Below, in pieces: positions 1 through 9,264 of a stretch of DNA of 47,005 nt. Made by a program: the position numbers and the translations under genes. Positions within the stretch are counted from its first letter, which is position 1. The number at the start of each line of letters is the position of its first letter. Under the pieces are notes generated by a model. The model was not told where the DNA came from, searched no databases, and saw only the letters and a program-made list of their open reading frames with translations. The DNA is from an uncultured SAR86 cluster bacterium (GTDB lineage Bacteria > Pseudomonadota > Gammaproteobacteria > Magnimaribacterales > AG-339-G14): NCBI GenBank assembly GCA_902589965.1, contig CACIUX010000008.1, forward strand, positions 1 to 47,005, written 5' to 3'.

Positions 1-3000
1 GCAACAACGAAGCTAAATTTGTATGGTACGACTTTGATATGGGCACGCCGAACGATATTAATTACGATGAGAACGAGGTTATCAATGCTGGAGCCTATTT
101 TTCTCGAGATAGCGTTGGTAGCGCTAAATATCCTTTTTGGTGGATGATGACGGATAAAGCAGCAGTTTCCACGACACATTGGCCCTTAACTGAGCCAGAA
201 ATCCACGATTGGAGCTCCATCAAACTTTTATGCATCGGAATAGCTTATCAGTATTGCTCCAACCAACTCACTCAGGCAGGGAATGGATTAGAGGATATTT
301 CCGTTACTTCGTTAGCACCAACTAGCTACGATCAACTTGAGGACATCAGTAATCTCTCCCAATACAACATTATCGTTGATACCGATTATTATTATCGCTC
401 TGCTGCAGAACACGAAACAGATAAAGATGATTTTGTAAATTGGATGAAGCTTGATTCCTCAATCCTTTACATAAAAATTTATTCCGAGAATGTATATGCC
501 AGCAGTAGCGATGTGACTACCGGCACACAATCTTGGGTGCAAGCTATCGGTGGCGATTTTACGGTGAGTAGTTCCAATCATACTGGGTCTGGTGGTTGGC
601 GATCGATGGGCGGAACTCTCACGAACGATAAACTTCATCGTTCTTTCAACAACATTAAATTAGGAGTTAACACTCCCGGGAAAGGAATCACATCGATTAC
701 CAACGGTATACCGATGTTTTGCAATTCAAACACGATTACTGGCTCCGGTTTTTCAGAGCCTTGCATAACAGCTTATTTTAATAACGACGATCTGGATTCT
801 GGAGTTAAAGCGGACCTCTTTATAATAGGCGACAGCCACAGTATTTTTGGCGTCGGCAATGGGTCTCATACTGGACAAGACAACGAAGACATAGTTGTAA
901 AATTGATCAACGGTGCTTTAGATCGAACCCAAACCACTTATACCACTTACGAAGACCAAATTAATATTGGCACGGAGGCCTACACCGACTCACAATTCAA
1001 CGCCTTCACCAATAACGGCACTACCAAGCGCGTGGTTGCTTTTGCGCCCATCCCCATAGAGGTAACCGATCAGCAATCTGCTAATGTCACTTATTCTAAT
1101 TATTTCTACCCAAATTTTGTGCCGGTTATAAACACTACCGTAGATACTACTTTGGAGCGCCAGTATCGAAGAGGAAGTGGTATGCGTTTTTATACAACTA
1201 CAAATTATTGTGAAGCATTAGGTCTTTCTGAAAGTGAATGTGGTTACGGTGATTACAAATGGATGGAGCAAGCTTTAGAGGATCCAGATTCTTCAGGCAA
1301 CGGCGCCGATATCAAAGGTGGGCGTTTTCAAGCTTTTTATAATGAGGATAGGTGGGTGCAAGACGACCTTCATCTTGGCAGCTCGCTTTGGTATCAAGTG
1401 TTGAATCCCAACGGTAAGGGTGTTGGCATACACGCTCAATTTATTCTTCAAGATTGTAACAATGGAAGAACAAATACTTGCGGTGGATATGAAGGCATGG
1501 CTTCCACTGGAAAAAGAGAATATCAACAAACTTTTTTTAGTGTATCGATTGGCACACTGGATAAGAGAAGTTCCGATACCACGAGATATTCCGCTGGCGA
1601 TACCGGCTATGCATTCTCCGGCGGAACTTACTTTTCGCACGAATGGGGTACTGCTGATACTGATCATGACGAAAAAAATAAATTATTGAGCGGTTACATC
1701 CCTATGGAATGTGTCAGTTCATTTAATTCAGGTTGTTTGTTTGCCTCAGAAGCGCAATGGGATTCAAGTGCTTCCAATCGCCCGATAGGGATGATGATGA
1801 CCAATTCCGATCCGTATAAAAAATCCGATATGACCTTAGGCGTCCTCATGGATGGATACAGAGATACTTCACCTTTTATGACAGCGCCGCCAATGAATCA
1901 AATGATGATTTCGCAGCGCATAGCTTCATCCACTTCAAACGTTATCAGCGGCGCTCCGATCACGGATTCTTATTACGGTCCATGGAACAACCAGGGTTGG
2001 TCTTTGTATCATGATGAAGCAGTTTCTACTTATTCTCCTGCTATGAGTAGCATCCCTCATATTATTGCTGTTTCTGCTAGAGTGCCGAGTCTCAATACAA
2101 CCATTTGGTATCATACAGGGACTTCCTATCAATGGACCATGAAAGTCAATTCTTCCGGTTACCTAGATTTAACCGCATGGCATGGATCACACAATAAAGG
2201 CTTCACGTTCACCGCTTCTGACAATCAACTATCAGTAGATACCGATTATGGATTTATCTTTGAATACGTTGGCGGTTCTTGCAGTAATAATTGCGATGCA
2301 AGCAGCCTTTTCACAGTAAAAGTCGTCAATATGTCTACCGGGGCGGTCTCTACCCCAAATGGATCGTGGAGTTACACTCAACACAATAATTTAGGCTCTA
2401 GCGTGTTAAGCGGTTCTGGAGATTTATATTTTCTTAGCTGCAGCGATGAGACCGATTGCAGAATGTACGGAGCCGTCGTTACAACTTTTGATACATCAGC
2501 GCAACCCAACGATACCGAGCTAGCAATGATGGTCAGAGATCCGGTGACTTGGCTTGAAACTTATAAAGTAGGTCAAAGTTATCTCTCAACAACTAATCAG
2601 ACACTCAGTAATTTCACTCTTTGCCATGAACTAGCCTGTGGCGATGATACAAGCGCCTTGGAATCTTCCTATGCAACCCAAGTTTGGCTGATGGGTTCGG
2701 GCGACCCCGAAAAAGTTGATTGGCTCAATAATGCCAATGTCAGAGACGGCCTGAGGGTACACAATTATGTACGTCTCTTTTACGATCAAGAACCTGACAC
2801 AAGAACCAGCTTAACAAATTCAGCTTACGATCGAGATGGAATGGGTTACTCCAGAAAGAATAATCTGGTTGCTAACACCAGCGCCATTACTAAATCAGAC
2901 TACAAAAGTTTATCGGATTTTCGAAGTTCAGATTTTTATGCCTCGACGGCAAGCAGTTACAGCGGATTTTTTTCAGGCATCTTAGAATTCTATGTATCCG

Positions 3001-4034
3001 GATCCCAGACCGGAACCGGGACCAATATAATTCCGATGAGTTCCCTAAGGTCCAGCAGCACATTAGCTACTTTTACTTTTGACAGCACCAACGATGATGT
3101 TCAGATTGTAGCGCCAATGAAAGTCGCAGCTTTTCCAATCAATTACCATACTTCAGACTGGGAACAAAATGGCTACGCTATATCAAATCTTAACGACAAA
3201 ACTATCACGCTCAAGTTTGGGGACGCAGATAACACTGCTTCAAAATCTGCGTACCTTTCCCATGAGGTTTTTGGTGCGGAGATTCAAGATGACGGAGCTC
3301 AAATTGATGGATCATCAGGCGGTCTTGGTAATCTAGCTGGGGTAATGGTTTCGTATAATACTTTAGAAGAAAAACAAAGAAATCTTTTTGATGACGGCAG
3401 CGAGGACAGCTCGCTCGGCAGTGGAGCTTTAACTGCTAGAGAAATGCCAAACACTGATTATTCAACCTGGGGGTTATGGGCCATGGGGGCTAACGATATC
3501 ATCGATGATAATACGCAGTCTGCAGATAACCAGGCACAAGTTCATCTTGGAACTTGGGTTGCAGGAGAATTAGTTGATCAAAGTGAAATACCATCTTCAG
3601 GCACTGCTTCTATGAAAGGCGCTGCGGTTTTTAGGGTAGCTTCCAGATACGGCGAAACTGTACTAGATAGAACACAAAAATACGTAACCACAGCCAACGT
3701 TGATGCATCTTTCAGTTGGGGTTCGGGTTCGTATACCGGAAATATCGCCTTTAGCGGTTTTGACCATTCCAATGAAATTGTAAGCAATGCTGGTTTCGCG
3801 TCTTTCAATATAGCCATAAGCGGCTCGGGTAATACCTATTCCGGTAATTCCACAACTTCAATATCAAACGGTTGGTCTGGAGGAGCAAGTTTGGTTGGTG
3901 CACTATACGGCGGTAGCAGCGTGGATGAAAGCGGAGGTCAAGTTAATGTTCAGCTATATAAATCGAATAGCAATCTTTACGGCAGTAATGCAAACGATTT
4001 TTATGTTGCGGAAGGAGTGTATTTAATCGACTAG
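1..4034 (+). CDS. Giant exported surface protein, 5'-truncated by window edge
   Basis: The frame is already open at base 3, so the N-terminus lies upstream; at least 1343 residues are present. Numbering from the first Met (base 39), residues 59-298 alternate short hydrophobic strands with helices and end in a GDS motif followed by Asn-Glu-Asp and a helix. That layout resembles class-I amidotransferase-like (ThuA/DUF4350) folds. Residues about 675-800 look like a concanavalin A/LamG-type beta sandwich. Residues about 1190-1331 (SGSYTGNIAFSGF, ALYGGSSVDESGG) match the pattern of TbpB/Slam-type eight-stranded barrels. Closely spaced Cys pairs and a Ser/Thr/Asn/Gly-rich composition indicate an extracytoplasmic protein. 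Domain assignments come from visual pattern only. Its stop shares CTAG with the stop of the convergent neighbour. Function unknown. Confidence 0.75.
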   Translation, partial: NNEAKFVWYDFDMGTPNDINYDENEVINAGAYFSRDSVGSAKYPFWWMMTDKAAVSTTHWPLTEPEIHDWSSIKLLCIGIAYQYCSNQLTQAGNGLEDISVTSLAPTSYDQLEDISNLSQYNIIVDTDYYYRSAAEHETDKDDFVNWMKLDSSILYIKIYSENVYASSSDVTTGTQSWVQAIGGDFTVSSSNHTGSGGWRSMGGTLTNDKLHRSFNNIKLGVNTPGKGITSITNGIPMFCNSNTITGSGFSEPCITAYFNNDDLDSGVKADLFIIGDSHSIFGVGNGSHTGQDNEDIVVKLINGALDRTQTTYTTYEDQINIGTEAYTDSQFNAFTNNGTTKRVVAFAPIPIEVTDQQSANVTYSNYFYPNFVPVINTTVDTTLERQYRRGSGMRFYTTTNYCEALGLSESECGYGDYKWMEQALEDPDSSGNGADIKGGRFQAFYNEDRWVQDDLHLGSSLWYQVLNPNGKGVGIHAQFILQDCNNGRTNTCGGYEGMASTGKREYQQTFFSVSIGTLDKRSSDTTRYSAGDTGYAFSGGTYFSHEWGTADTDHDEKNKLLSGYIPMECVSSFNSGCLFASEAQWDSSASNRPIGMMMTNSDPYKKSDMTLGVLMDGYRDTSPFMTAPPMNQMMISQRIASSTSNVISGAPITDSYYGPWNNQGWSLYHDEAVSTYSPAMSSIPHIIAVSARVPSLNTTIWYHTGTSYQWTMKVNSSGYLDLTAWHGSHNKGFTFTASDNQLSVDTDYGFIFEYVGGSCSNNCDASSLFTVKVVNMSTGAVSTPNGSWSYTQHNNLGSSVLSGSGDLYFLSCSDETDCRMYGAVVTTFDTSAQPNDTELAMMVRDPVTWLETYKVGQSYLSTTNQTLSNFTLCHELACGDDTSALESSYATQVWLMGSGDPEKVDWLNNANVRDGLRVHNYVRLFYDQEPDTRTSLTNSAYDRDGMGYSRKNNLVANTSAITKSDYKSLSDFRSSDFYASTASSYSGFFSGILEFYVSGSQTGTGTNIIPMSSLRSSSTLATFTFDSTNDDVQIVAPMKVAAFPINYHTSDWEQNGYAISNLNDKTITLKFGDADNTASKSAYLSHEVFGAEIQDDGAQIDGSSGGLGNLAGVMVSYNTLEEKQRNLFDDGSEDSSLGSGALTAREMPNTDYSTWGLWAMGANDIIDDNTQSADNQAQVHLGTWVAGELVDQSEIPSSGTASMKGAAVFRVASRYGETVLDRTQKYVTTANVDASFSWGSGSYTGNIAFSGFDHSNEIVSNAGFASFNIAISGSGNTYSGNSTTSISNGWSGGASLVGALYGGSSVDESGGQVNVQLYKSNSNLYGSNANDFYVAEGVYLID

Positions 4035-4648
4035 GGAATTAGCCAGCTTGATGATAAATCATTGTTAAGCCACACGTGTTTCGCCCTCCTGTGACCGCTT
4101 CCTTTTAAATGCAGAAATTCAAGGGAATCAAATTGAAACAGTACTACGCAAAAATTAGCGTAGCCCAATTCTAAATCTAAATTTTTCGCGTCTATATCAA
4201 ACGCATTCGGATCGTCTATCGATAATCCTGGCGCATCGGCGACCGAGTAACATTCTTTGGACATTTCTCTGGTTTCCGCCCAAGCAGCTTCGGTGACCGC
4301 ATCTCGGTGATGCACTTCAGCTGAACCAAGCATCCTCAATTGAATTTTTATGCTGGGATCGTAGCCTTGCATCGTTGCTGCTGGATTGGCTTGTAACTCC
4401 GCAACTTTGGGTGAGCGCAAATCGGTATGAAACCGAATAATTCTGGAATCTTTGATAAAATCACGCAGCACTACGGTACGGGTTTGAATGCCTTCGGCAG
4501 AATGACTCGAGATTACCGGCGTGTGAAACAAATTTTTGGCGTTCCGGATGGCATCTTCTAAAATAGACTCAGCAGATTGCAACGTCTGCTCAAGCGAATC
4601 GTAGTGCGAAGGTAAGTCCTGCATAATGGTGGTAGTGTAGCCCAACAT
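4031..4648 (-). CDS. Pyridoxamine 5'-phosphate oxidase-like FMN-binding protein
   Basis: The protein has about 205 residues. The segment TRTVVLRDFIKDSRIIRFHT, followed by RSPKVAEL and a later LRMLGSAEVH strand, is the split-barrel FMN-binding core of the Alr4036/PNPOx-like family, which is smaller and less defined than true PdxH. Family members bind flavin, but the substrate is usually unknown. The start is uncertain: ATG at 4648 or ATG at 4624. Neither has a Shine-Dalgarno motif, and a TTG at 4651 is also in frame. The gene diverges from uvrD with only 8 bases between start codons, so each promoter must lie inside the other gene. Its stop overlaps that of the upstream giant gene. Confidence 0.8.
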   Translation of the reverse strand: MLGYTTTIMQDLPSHYDSLEQTLQSAESILEDAIRNAKNLFHTPVISSHSAEGIQTRTVVLRDFIKDSRIIRFHTDLRSPKVAELQANPAATMQGYDPSIKIQLRMLGSAEVHHRDAVTEAAWAETREMSKECYSVADAPGLSIDDPNAFDIDAKNLDLELGYANFCVVLFQFDSLEFLHLKGSGHRRAKHVWLNNDLSSSWLIP

Positions 4649-4656
4649 CAAAAAAA

Positions 4657-6828
4657 ATGGATGCTAATCATATACTTGAAAGTTTAAACGAAGCCCAACA
4701 ACAGGCGATTAAGTCCGACGCTAAGCAGTCGTTGATTTTAGCGGGTGCTGGTTCGGGTAAAACTCGGGTTATCACCCATAAAGTTGCGTGGCTGTCGAGC
4801 ATTCTTGATATCAATCCCATGTCGATTATGACGGTGACATTCACCAACAAAGCTGCACGCGAGATGCGCGGCCGAATCGAAGGGATTTTAGGTGAACAAC
4901 TGCAAACCATGTGGTGCGGTACGTTTCACGGCTTGTTCCATCGCATGCTGAAGATGCACTGGCAAGAGGCAGGACTTATTAAAAGTTTTGCCATTTTAGA
5001 CGGCGACGATCAGTTGCGCGTAATCAAACGTGTCATGAAAGAAATGAACATCGATCTAGATCAATGGCCACCCAGTCAAGTTCAATGGTTTATCAATAAA
5101 CAAAAAGAGGAAGGACGCCGCAAAGCAAAAATCAGTTCGAATAATTCATACCTCGAAGAAAAAATGGCAGAGATTTATGAGAGTTACCAGGCCGTATGCG
5201 AAGCAGAAGGGCTGGTGGATTTTGCAGAGATTTTGTTACGCTCCTACGAGCTTCTTAATAATAACGAAGGCCTGCGCGATCATTACCAAAGGCGGTTTGA
5301 GTACGTTCTAGTGGATGAGTTTCAAGATACCAACGAAATTCAGTACTTATTATTAAGACAAATCGTCGGTCCCGATGGCTGCATTATGGTGGTTGGCGAT
5401 GACGATCAAAGTATTTATTCATGGCGGGGAGCCAAAAGTGGGAATATTAAACGCTACACCAAAGACTTTCCCAAAGCCGATGTCATCAAGCTTGAGCAGA
5501 ACTACCGTTCAACCAAAAATATTTTATCTGCTGCTAACTCGGTCATTAAAAATAATCCCAGCAGAATGGCTAAAGAATTATGGAGCAATAACGAAGAGGG
5601 CGAGATGGTAAAGGTTTACCGTGCCTTCAACGAAAGAGACGAAGCAAAGTTCATCGTCGATATTATTAAAGATTGGGTCAAAGAAGGCGGTTGTCTATCA
5701 GAATGCGCCATCATTTATCGCTCGAACGCACAATCTCGTTCGCTCGAAGATTCTATCTTGCGCGCCGAATTGCCGTATCGAATATACGGCGGCGTGCGCT
5801 TCTATGAGAGGGCGGAAATTAAAAACGCTCTTGCTTATGCGCGCTTGGCTGTGGATCGGAATAACGATGCTGCCTTTGAGCGAGTGATCAACGTGCCGAC
5901 CAGAGGGATCGGTGCTAAAACGATGGATAATTTACGCGAGGCTGCAAGACAGGCGGACTCTTCGTTATGGGAAGCGGCTGAAGAAATGGCTAAAGCTAAT
6001 AGCTCCGGTCGCGCAGTTTCATCCTTTCAAACGTTTATCGATCTCATCAATAAGATTGCTACTCATAAAGACACCGAAGAATTAGGGTCTTTTTTCACTG
6101 ACTTGATTGAGGCATCTGAGTTAAAAGAATTTCACGGCAAAGAACCCGGAGAAAAAGGTCGATCGCGGGTCGAAAACTTAGAAGAGCTCATCACTGCCAC
6201 CTCAAACTATTTTGGTATCGGTGAAGACGATACCGACGAGAGAACCACGTTGGAGTTATTTCTCGACCAAGCTGCTTTGGATGCCGGCGAAACCCAAGCC
6301 GATGAAAACGAAAAAGCCATTCAGCTGATGACCTTGCATTCATCCAAAGGATTAGAATTTCCATTGGTCTTCATTGCCGGTTGCGAGGAAGGGTTGTTCC
6401 CGCATCAACGCTCCATGGACGATGCCGGACAGCTCGCCGAAGAGCGTCGCCTTTGTTACGTGGGCATGACGCGCGCGATGCAGCGCTTGTATATGACTCA
6501 CGCTGAAGTAAGAAGTTTGTATGGGAGCGACTCATTCAGTCCGGTCTCAAGATTCATCAAAGAAATACCGGAAGAATTAAAGTACGAAATTCGTTTAGCA
6601 GCAGAAAAAGAACATCCAGACCAGGGCTTTAAACCCAGAATTGTTGGCGGCACCGATGTGGCCGATACGCCTTTTGCTTTAGGGGATAGAGTGACGCATA
6701 ACATGTTCGGTGAAGGCATAATTTTGAATTATGAAGGCCAAGGGGATAATGCTAGAGTGGAAGTCAATTTTGATTCGGGAGGCAGTAAATGGCTGGTAAT
6801 CAGTTACGCAAATTTGGAAAAAGTTTAA
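4657..6828 (+). CDS. uvrD: DNA helicase II (UvrD)
   Basis: This is a superfamily 1A 3'-5' DNA helicase acting in nucleotide excision and mismatch repair, 723 residues and so the usual UvrD length. Motif I is AGAGSGKT (29-36). Motif II is DEFQD (about 220), motif III GDDDQSIYSWRGA (about 248-260) and motif IV QNYRST (about 285). Motif V is TLHSSKGLEF (about 562) and motif VI VGMTRA (about 602). The C-terminal 70 residues (GDRVTHNMFGEG and following) form the Tudor-like UvrD/PcrA tail. I see no ribosome-binding motif before the ATG, which follows a run of A. The last 40 bases overlap the next gene, which carries its own ribosome-binding site inside uvrD. Rep is shorter and lacks this tail. Confidence 0.97.
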   Translation: MDANHILESLNEAQQQAIKSDAKQSLILAGAGSGKTRVITHKVAWLSSILDINPMSIMTVTFTNKAAREMRGRIEGILGEQLQTMWCGTFHGLFHRMLKMHWQEAGLIKSFAILDGDDQLRVIKRVMKEMNIDLDQWPPSQVQWFINKQKEEGRRKAKISSNNSYLEEKMAEIYESYQAVCEAEGLVDFAEILLRSYELLNNNEGLRDHYQRRFEYVLVDEFQDTNEIQYLLLRQIVGPDGCIMVVGDDDQSIYSWRGAKSGNIKRYTKDFPKADVIKLEQNYRSTKNILSAANSVIKNNPSRMAKELWSNNEEGEMVKVYRAFNERDEAKFIVDIIKDWVKEGGCLSECAIIYRSNAQSRSLEDSILRAELPYRIYGGVRFYERAEIKNALAYARLAVDRNNDAAFERVINVPTRGIGAKTMDNLREAARQADSSLWEAAEEMAKANSSGRAVSSFQTFIDLINKIATHKDTEELGSFFTDLIEASELKEFHGKEPGEKGRSRVENLEELITATSNYFGIGEDDTDERTTLELFLDQAALDAGETQADENEKAIQLMTLHSSKGLEFPLVFIAGCEEGLFPHQRSMDDAGQLAEERRLCYVGMTRAMQRLYMTHAEVRSLYGSDSFSPVSRFIKEIPEELKYEIRLAAEKEHPDQGFKPRIVGGTDVADTPFALGDRVTHNMFGEGIILNYEGQGDNARVEVNFDSGGSKWLVISYANLEKV
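6777..6782 (+). promoter_or_regulatory. Ribosome-binding site of the TRAP binding lipoprotein
   Basis: GGGAGG lies 6 bases before the ATG at 6789 and inside the 3' end of uvrD. It fixes the start of the overlapping downstream gene, whose lipoprotein signal begins exactly there. Confidence 0.7.
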
Positions 6829-7895
6829 TCGTCATTATTGCGATGACGCTTTTTGCTTGCACTGACTCAGGCACCGAGGCTGCTGGCGCTACCGATAATA
6901 AGGTCTACAAATGGCGCATGGTAACGACCTGGCCGAAAAATTATCCCGGCGTTGGTTTAGCTGCAGAAAATTTATCGCGTTACGTGGATGAGATGAGCAA
7001 CGGGCGCTTACAGATTCAAGTTTACGGTAACGGTGAGCTGGTGCCAGCTTTAGAGGTATTCGATGCTGTCTCTCGAGGCAGCGTACAACTGGGACACGGT
7101 GCCTCTTATTATTGGGTTGGAAAAGTACCTTCTGCGCAATTTTTTACCGCTCTCCCTTTCGGTATGAATGCCCAAGAGATGAATGCTTGGTTGCATTACG
7201 GCGGTGGCCTTGAGCTGTGGCAAAAAGCCTACGCACCTTATAACTTGCTGCCTTTGACTGGCGGCAACACCGGCGTGCAGATGGCAGGGTGGTTTAACAA
7301 GGAAATTAATTCTCTGGAAGACATTAAAGGTGTACGCATGCGTATTCCTGGGTTGGCAGGAAAAGTCTTTACTCGAGCTGGCGGTGAATCGGTATTGATG
7401 CCTGGCAGCGAGATTTTTACCAATTTACAAACCGGAGTCATCGATGCCGCGGAATGGATAGGACCGTACAACGATTTTACTTTTGGCCTCCATCAGGCAG
7501 CTAAATATTACTATTACCCTGGCTGGCATGAACCCGGTGCGGTGCTTGAAACCATTGTGAACAAGGAAGCATTTGAGTCGCTGCCGGCAGACTTACAGAG
7601 TATTTTGAAAGTCGCTGCCCGCGCTGTGAATCAAGATATGCTCGATGAGTACACGGCCAGAAACAATCAAGCCCTAGAAACTTTAGTTAACGACCACGAC
7701 GTACAACTGCGTAAACTACCGGATGATGTTTTAAAAAAATTCCGAGAAATCACCGACGAGCTGGTGGATGAGATAGCCGCAGAAGACCCGCTCTTTCGAG
7801 AAATTCGTGATTCCTTCACTGAGTTTCAAAAAAACGTGAGCAATTATCACGAGATTTCTGAAAAAGCCGTTTATGAAATGCGCGATTTAGACTAA
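6789..7895 (+). CDS. takP: TRAP transporter substrate-binding lipoprotein, TakP type
   Basis: This is an extracytoplasmic binding protein of a tripartite (TRAP) transporter, 368 residues. A signal with a basic n-region, hydrophobic LIVIIAMTLF and lipobox LFAC puts the lipidated Cys at about residue 24; most DctP/TakP proteins are instead soluble. The mature part has strong TakP signatures: TTWPKNYPG, GELVPALEVFDAVSRG, GNTGVQMAGWF, RIPGLAGKV, IDAAEWIGPYND and YYYPGWHEPG. In TakP, which binds 2-oxo acids such as pyruvate with a cation, the Gln/Glu/Trp/Arg positions in these motifs line the site. The permease subunits lie on the opposite strand and converge on it. The substrate is inferred only. 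Confidence 0.9.
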   Translation: MAGNQLRKFGKSLIVIIAMTLFACTDSGTEAAGATDNKVYKWRMVTTWPKNYPGVGLAAENLSRYVDEMSNGRLQIQVYGNGELVPALEVFDAVSRGSVQLGHGASYYWVGKVPSAQFFTALPFGMNAQEMNAWLHYGGGLELWQKAYAPYNLLPLTGGNTGVQMAGWFNKEINSLEDIKGVRMRIPGLAGKVFTRAGGESVLMPGSEIFTNLQTGVIDAAEWIGPYNDFTFGLHQAAKYYYYPGWHEPGAVLETIVNKEAFESLPADLQSILKVAARAVNQDMLDEYTARNNQALETLVNDHDVQLRKLPDDVLKKFREITDELVDEIAAEDPLFREIRDSFTEFQKNVSNYHEISEKAVYEMRDLD

Positions 7896-7906
7896 GCGTA
7901 TTTTTT
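7878..7906 (+). terminator. Putative intrinsic terminator spanning the takP stop
   Basis: ATGCGC (7878-7883) can pair with GCGTAT (7896-7901) with one G-U pair. The 12-base loop contains both convergent stop codons, and a run of six T (7901-7906) follows immediately. The stem is short, so efficiency is uncertain. Confidence 0.4.
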
Positions 7907-8176
7907 AACCAACCAAATCCCAATCGACGTCGATACCGTAAACCTCAATAGATAAATAAATATCGCCGGTAAGGTATAGATGAATTCAATGTATGCCTGG
8001 AAAAGACCGTTTAAGTTTTTAAACCATTCGATCACAGAAAAGAAAACGTTTAGATAAGCCTGCAGATGTAGCTCAAAATTAATAGGTCCAACGACGAAGG
8101 CATGCAGCGCAAAAAACAACAGATAAAAATCACCCCAAATTAAAAAATACCCCAAACCTTTTAAAAAATTAGTCAT
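7892..8176 (-). CDS. Small integral membrane protein of the TRAP/dipeptidase cluster
   Basis: The product has 94 residues, is very hydrophobic and aromatic (many Phe, Leu, Ile, Tyr), and has no recognised domain. Three hydrophobic stretches are visible: about 8-30 (FLIWGDFYLLFFALHAFVV), 42-52, and 66-90 (IYTLPAIFIYLLRFTVSTSI), ending in Lys-Lys. Its ATG overlaps the 3' end of the dipeptidase gene by 8 bases, so the two are probably translated together. Its stop shares CTAA with the convergent binding-protein stop. Position and co-translation suggest a helper of the dipeptidase or transporter, but no function can be assigned. Confidence 0.75.
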   Translation of the reverse strand: MTNFLKGLGYFLIWGDFYLLFFALHAFVVGPINFELHLQAYLNVFFSVIEWFKNLNGLFQAYIEFIYTLPAIFIYLLRFTVSTSIGIWLVKKYA

Positions 8177-9260
8177 CAGCCAAGCGTCTGACCTCTTTCC
8201 AAACTCTTAGAATATTGCCGTTCATTATTTTTTTGATGTCTTCATCGGAATAGCCGCGCACTAAGAGCTCCTTGATGAATTGCGGGTAAGTTGATACGTC
8301 TTCAAGACCGATCGGTAATCTTGGGATGCCATCGTAGTCTGAGCCTATGCCAATGTGGTCAATCCCGACTAAATCAACGACTCGGTCAACGTGGTCAACG
8401 ACGTCGGCAATGGTGACTTTTAAGTCAGGATTATTTCTAACGTCACGAATAAAGTAGTCACCAAAATTCAGTTGCAAGACGCCACCGTTTTTAGCCAGAG
8501 CAATCATCATTTCATCGGAAACGTTACGTTCGAAGTCTGGTACAAAGTGTCTTAACGAGGAATGTGTGGCTACCGTCGGCGCACTCGATAATTCAAGGAC
8601 TTGAAAGAAAGCTTCGTCGGAAACGTGAGAAATATCGATCATCATACCCAAACGGTTCATTTCTTTTACAACTTCAACCCCAAAAGGACTTAGTCCATCC
8701 CATTGACGAGTTTCATCGTAAGAGGAATCAGAAATGTGATTACTTTTTGAATGCGTTAGGGTGATGTAACTGATGCCTTTATCGGCAAAATACTGAAGTC
8801 GTTCAAGTTTTCCTTCCAAGGGACCGCCGTTTTCCATACCGTAAGCGATACCGACTTTTTTGTTAAAGGTACTTTTATCAATATCCTCAGGAGATCTTAC
8901 AAAATAAAAAAAGCGCTCGTTTTCTTCGATAATGGCATTCATAAAATCAATCACCTTATTGGCGGTATCGAAAGCTACGCCGTTGGTTTCATCGACTGCC
9001 GGGACGTAAATAGCAAAGAAGGGCACGTTCAATCCGCCTTCAAGTGCTCTCGGTAAATCAAAGTGTATGCTGGTTCTTCGGGTGATATCTTCAAATGAGC
9101 CGGTATCCATTTGTTGTTTGTACAAACGGTAAGGCGTATCGATGTGCGTATCGATAATCGCATTTTCTAAGCTCATTTCAATCGCCTTTCTTTCAAGCGA
9201 TTGGTCACAACCTATTAATAAGATAAAGCCGGTTAGTGCGATAAGACTTTTTACTTTCAT
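8169..9260 (-). CDS. Membrane dipeptidase (peptidase M19), lipoprotein
   Basis: This is a zinc metallopeptidase of the renal-dipeptidase family, 363 residues, hydrolysing dipeptides and sometimes D-amino-acid-containing or modified ones. The di-zinc ligands are present: His39-x-Asp41 (IDTHIDTP), Glu143 (YGMENGG), His212 (ISHVSD) and His233 (ATHSSLR). The late GSDYDG motif is near 304. The N-terminus is a lipoprotein signal with lipobox LIGC (Cys18). The residue after the Cys is Asp, which in the E. coli Lol rule means retention in the inner membrane. The gene is 4 bases downstream of dctM, hence in one operon with the TRAP permease. It may release a substrate for that transporter; this is inference. 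Confidence 0.93.
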   Translation of the reverse strand: MKVKSLIALTGFILLIGCDQSLERKAIEMSLENAIIDTHIDTPYRLYKQQMDTGSFEDITRRTSIHFDLPRALEGGLNVPFFAIYVPAVDETNGVAFDTANKVIDFMNAIIEENERFFYFVRSPEDIDKSTFNKKVGIAYGMENGGPLEGKLERLQYFADKGISYITLTHSKSNHISDSSYDETRQWDGLSPFGVEVVKEMNRLGMMIDISHVSDEAFFQVLELSSAPTVATHSSLRHFVPDFERNVSDEMMIALAKNGGVLQLNFGDYFIRDVRNNPDLKVTIADVVDHVDRVVDLVGIDHIGIGSDYDGIPRLPIGLEDVSTYPQFIKELLVRGYSDEDIKKIMNGNILRVWKEVRRLADD

Positions 9261-9264
9261 ACTT

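Noticed and set aside
1293-1667. A 124-codon open frame antisense to the giant surface protein.
   Set aside because: The plus-strand frame is continuous for over 4 kb with consistent composition; the antisense product has no family features and no ribosome-binding motif.
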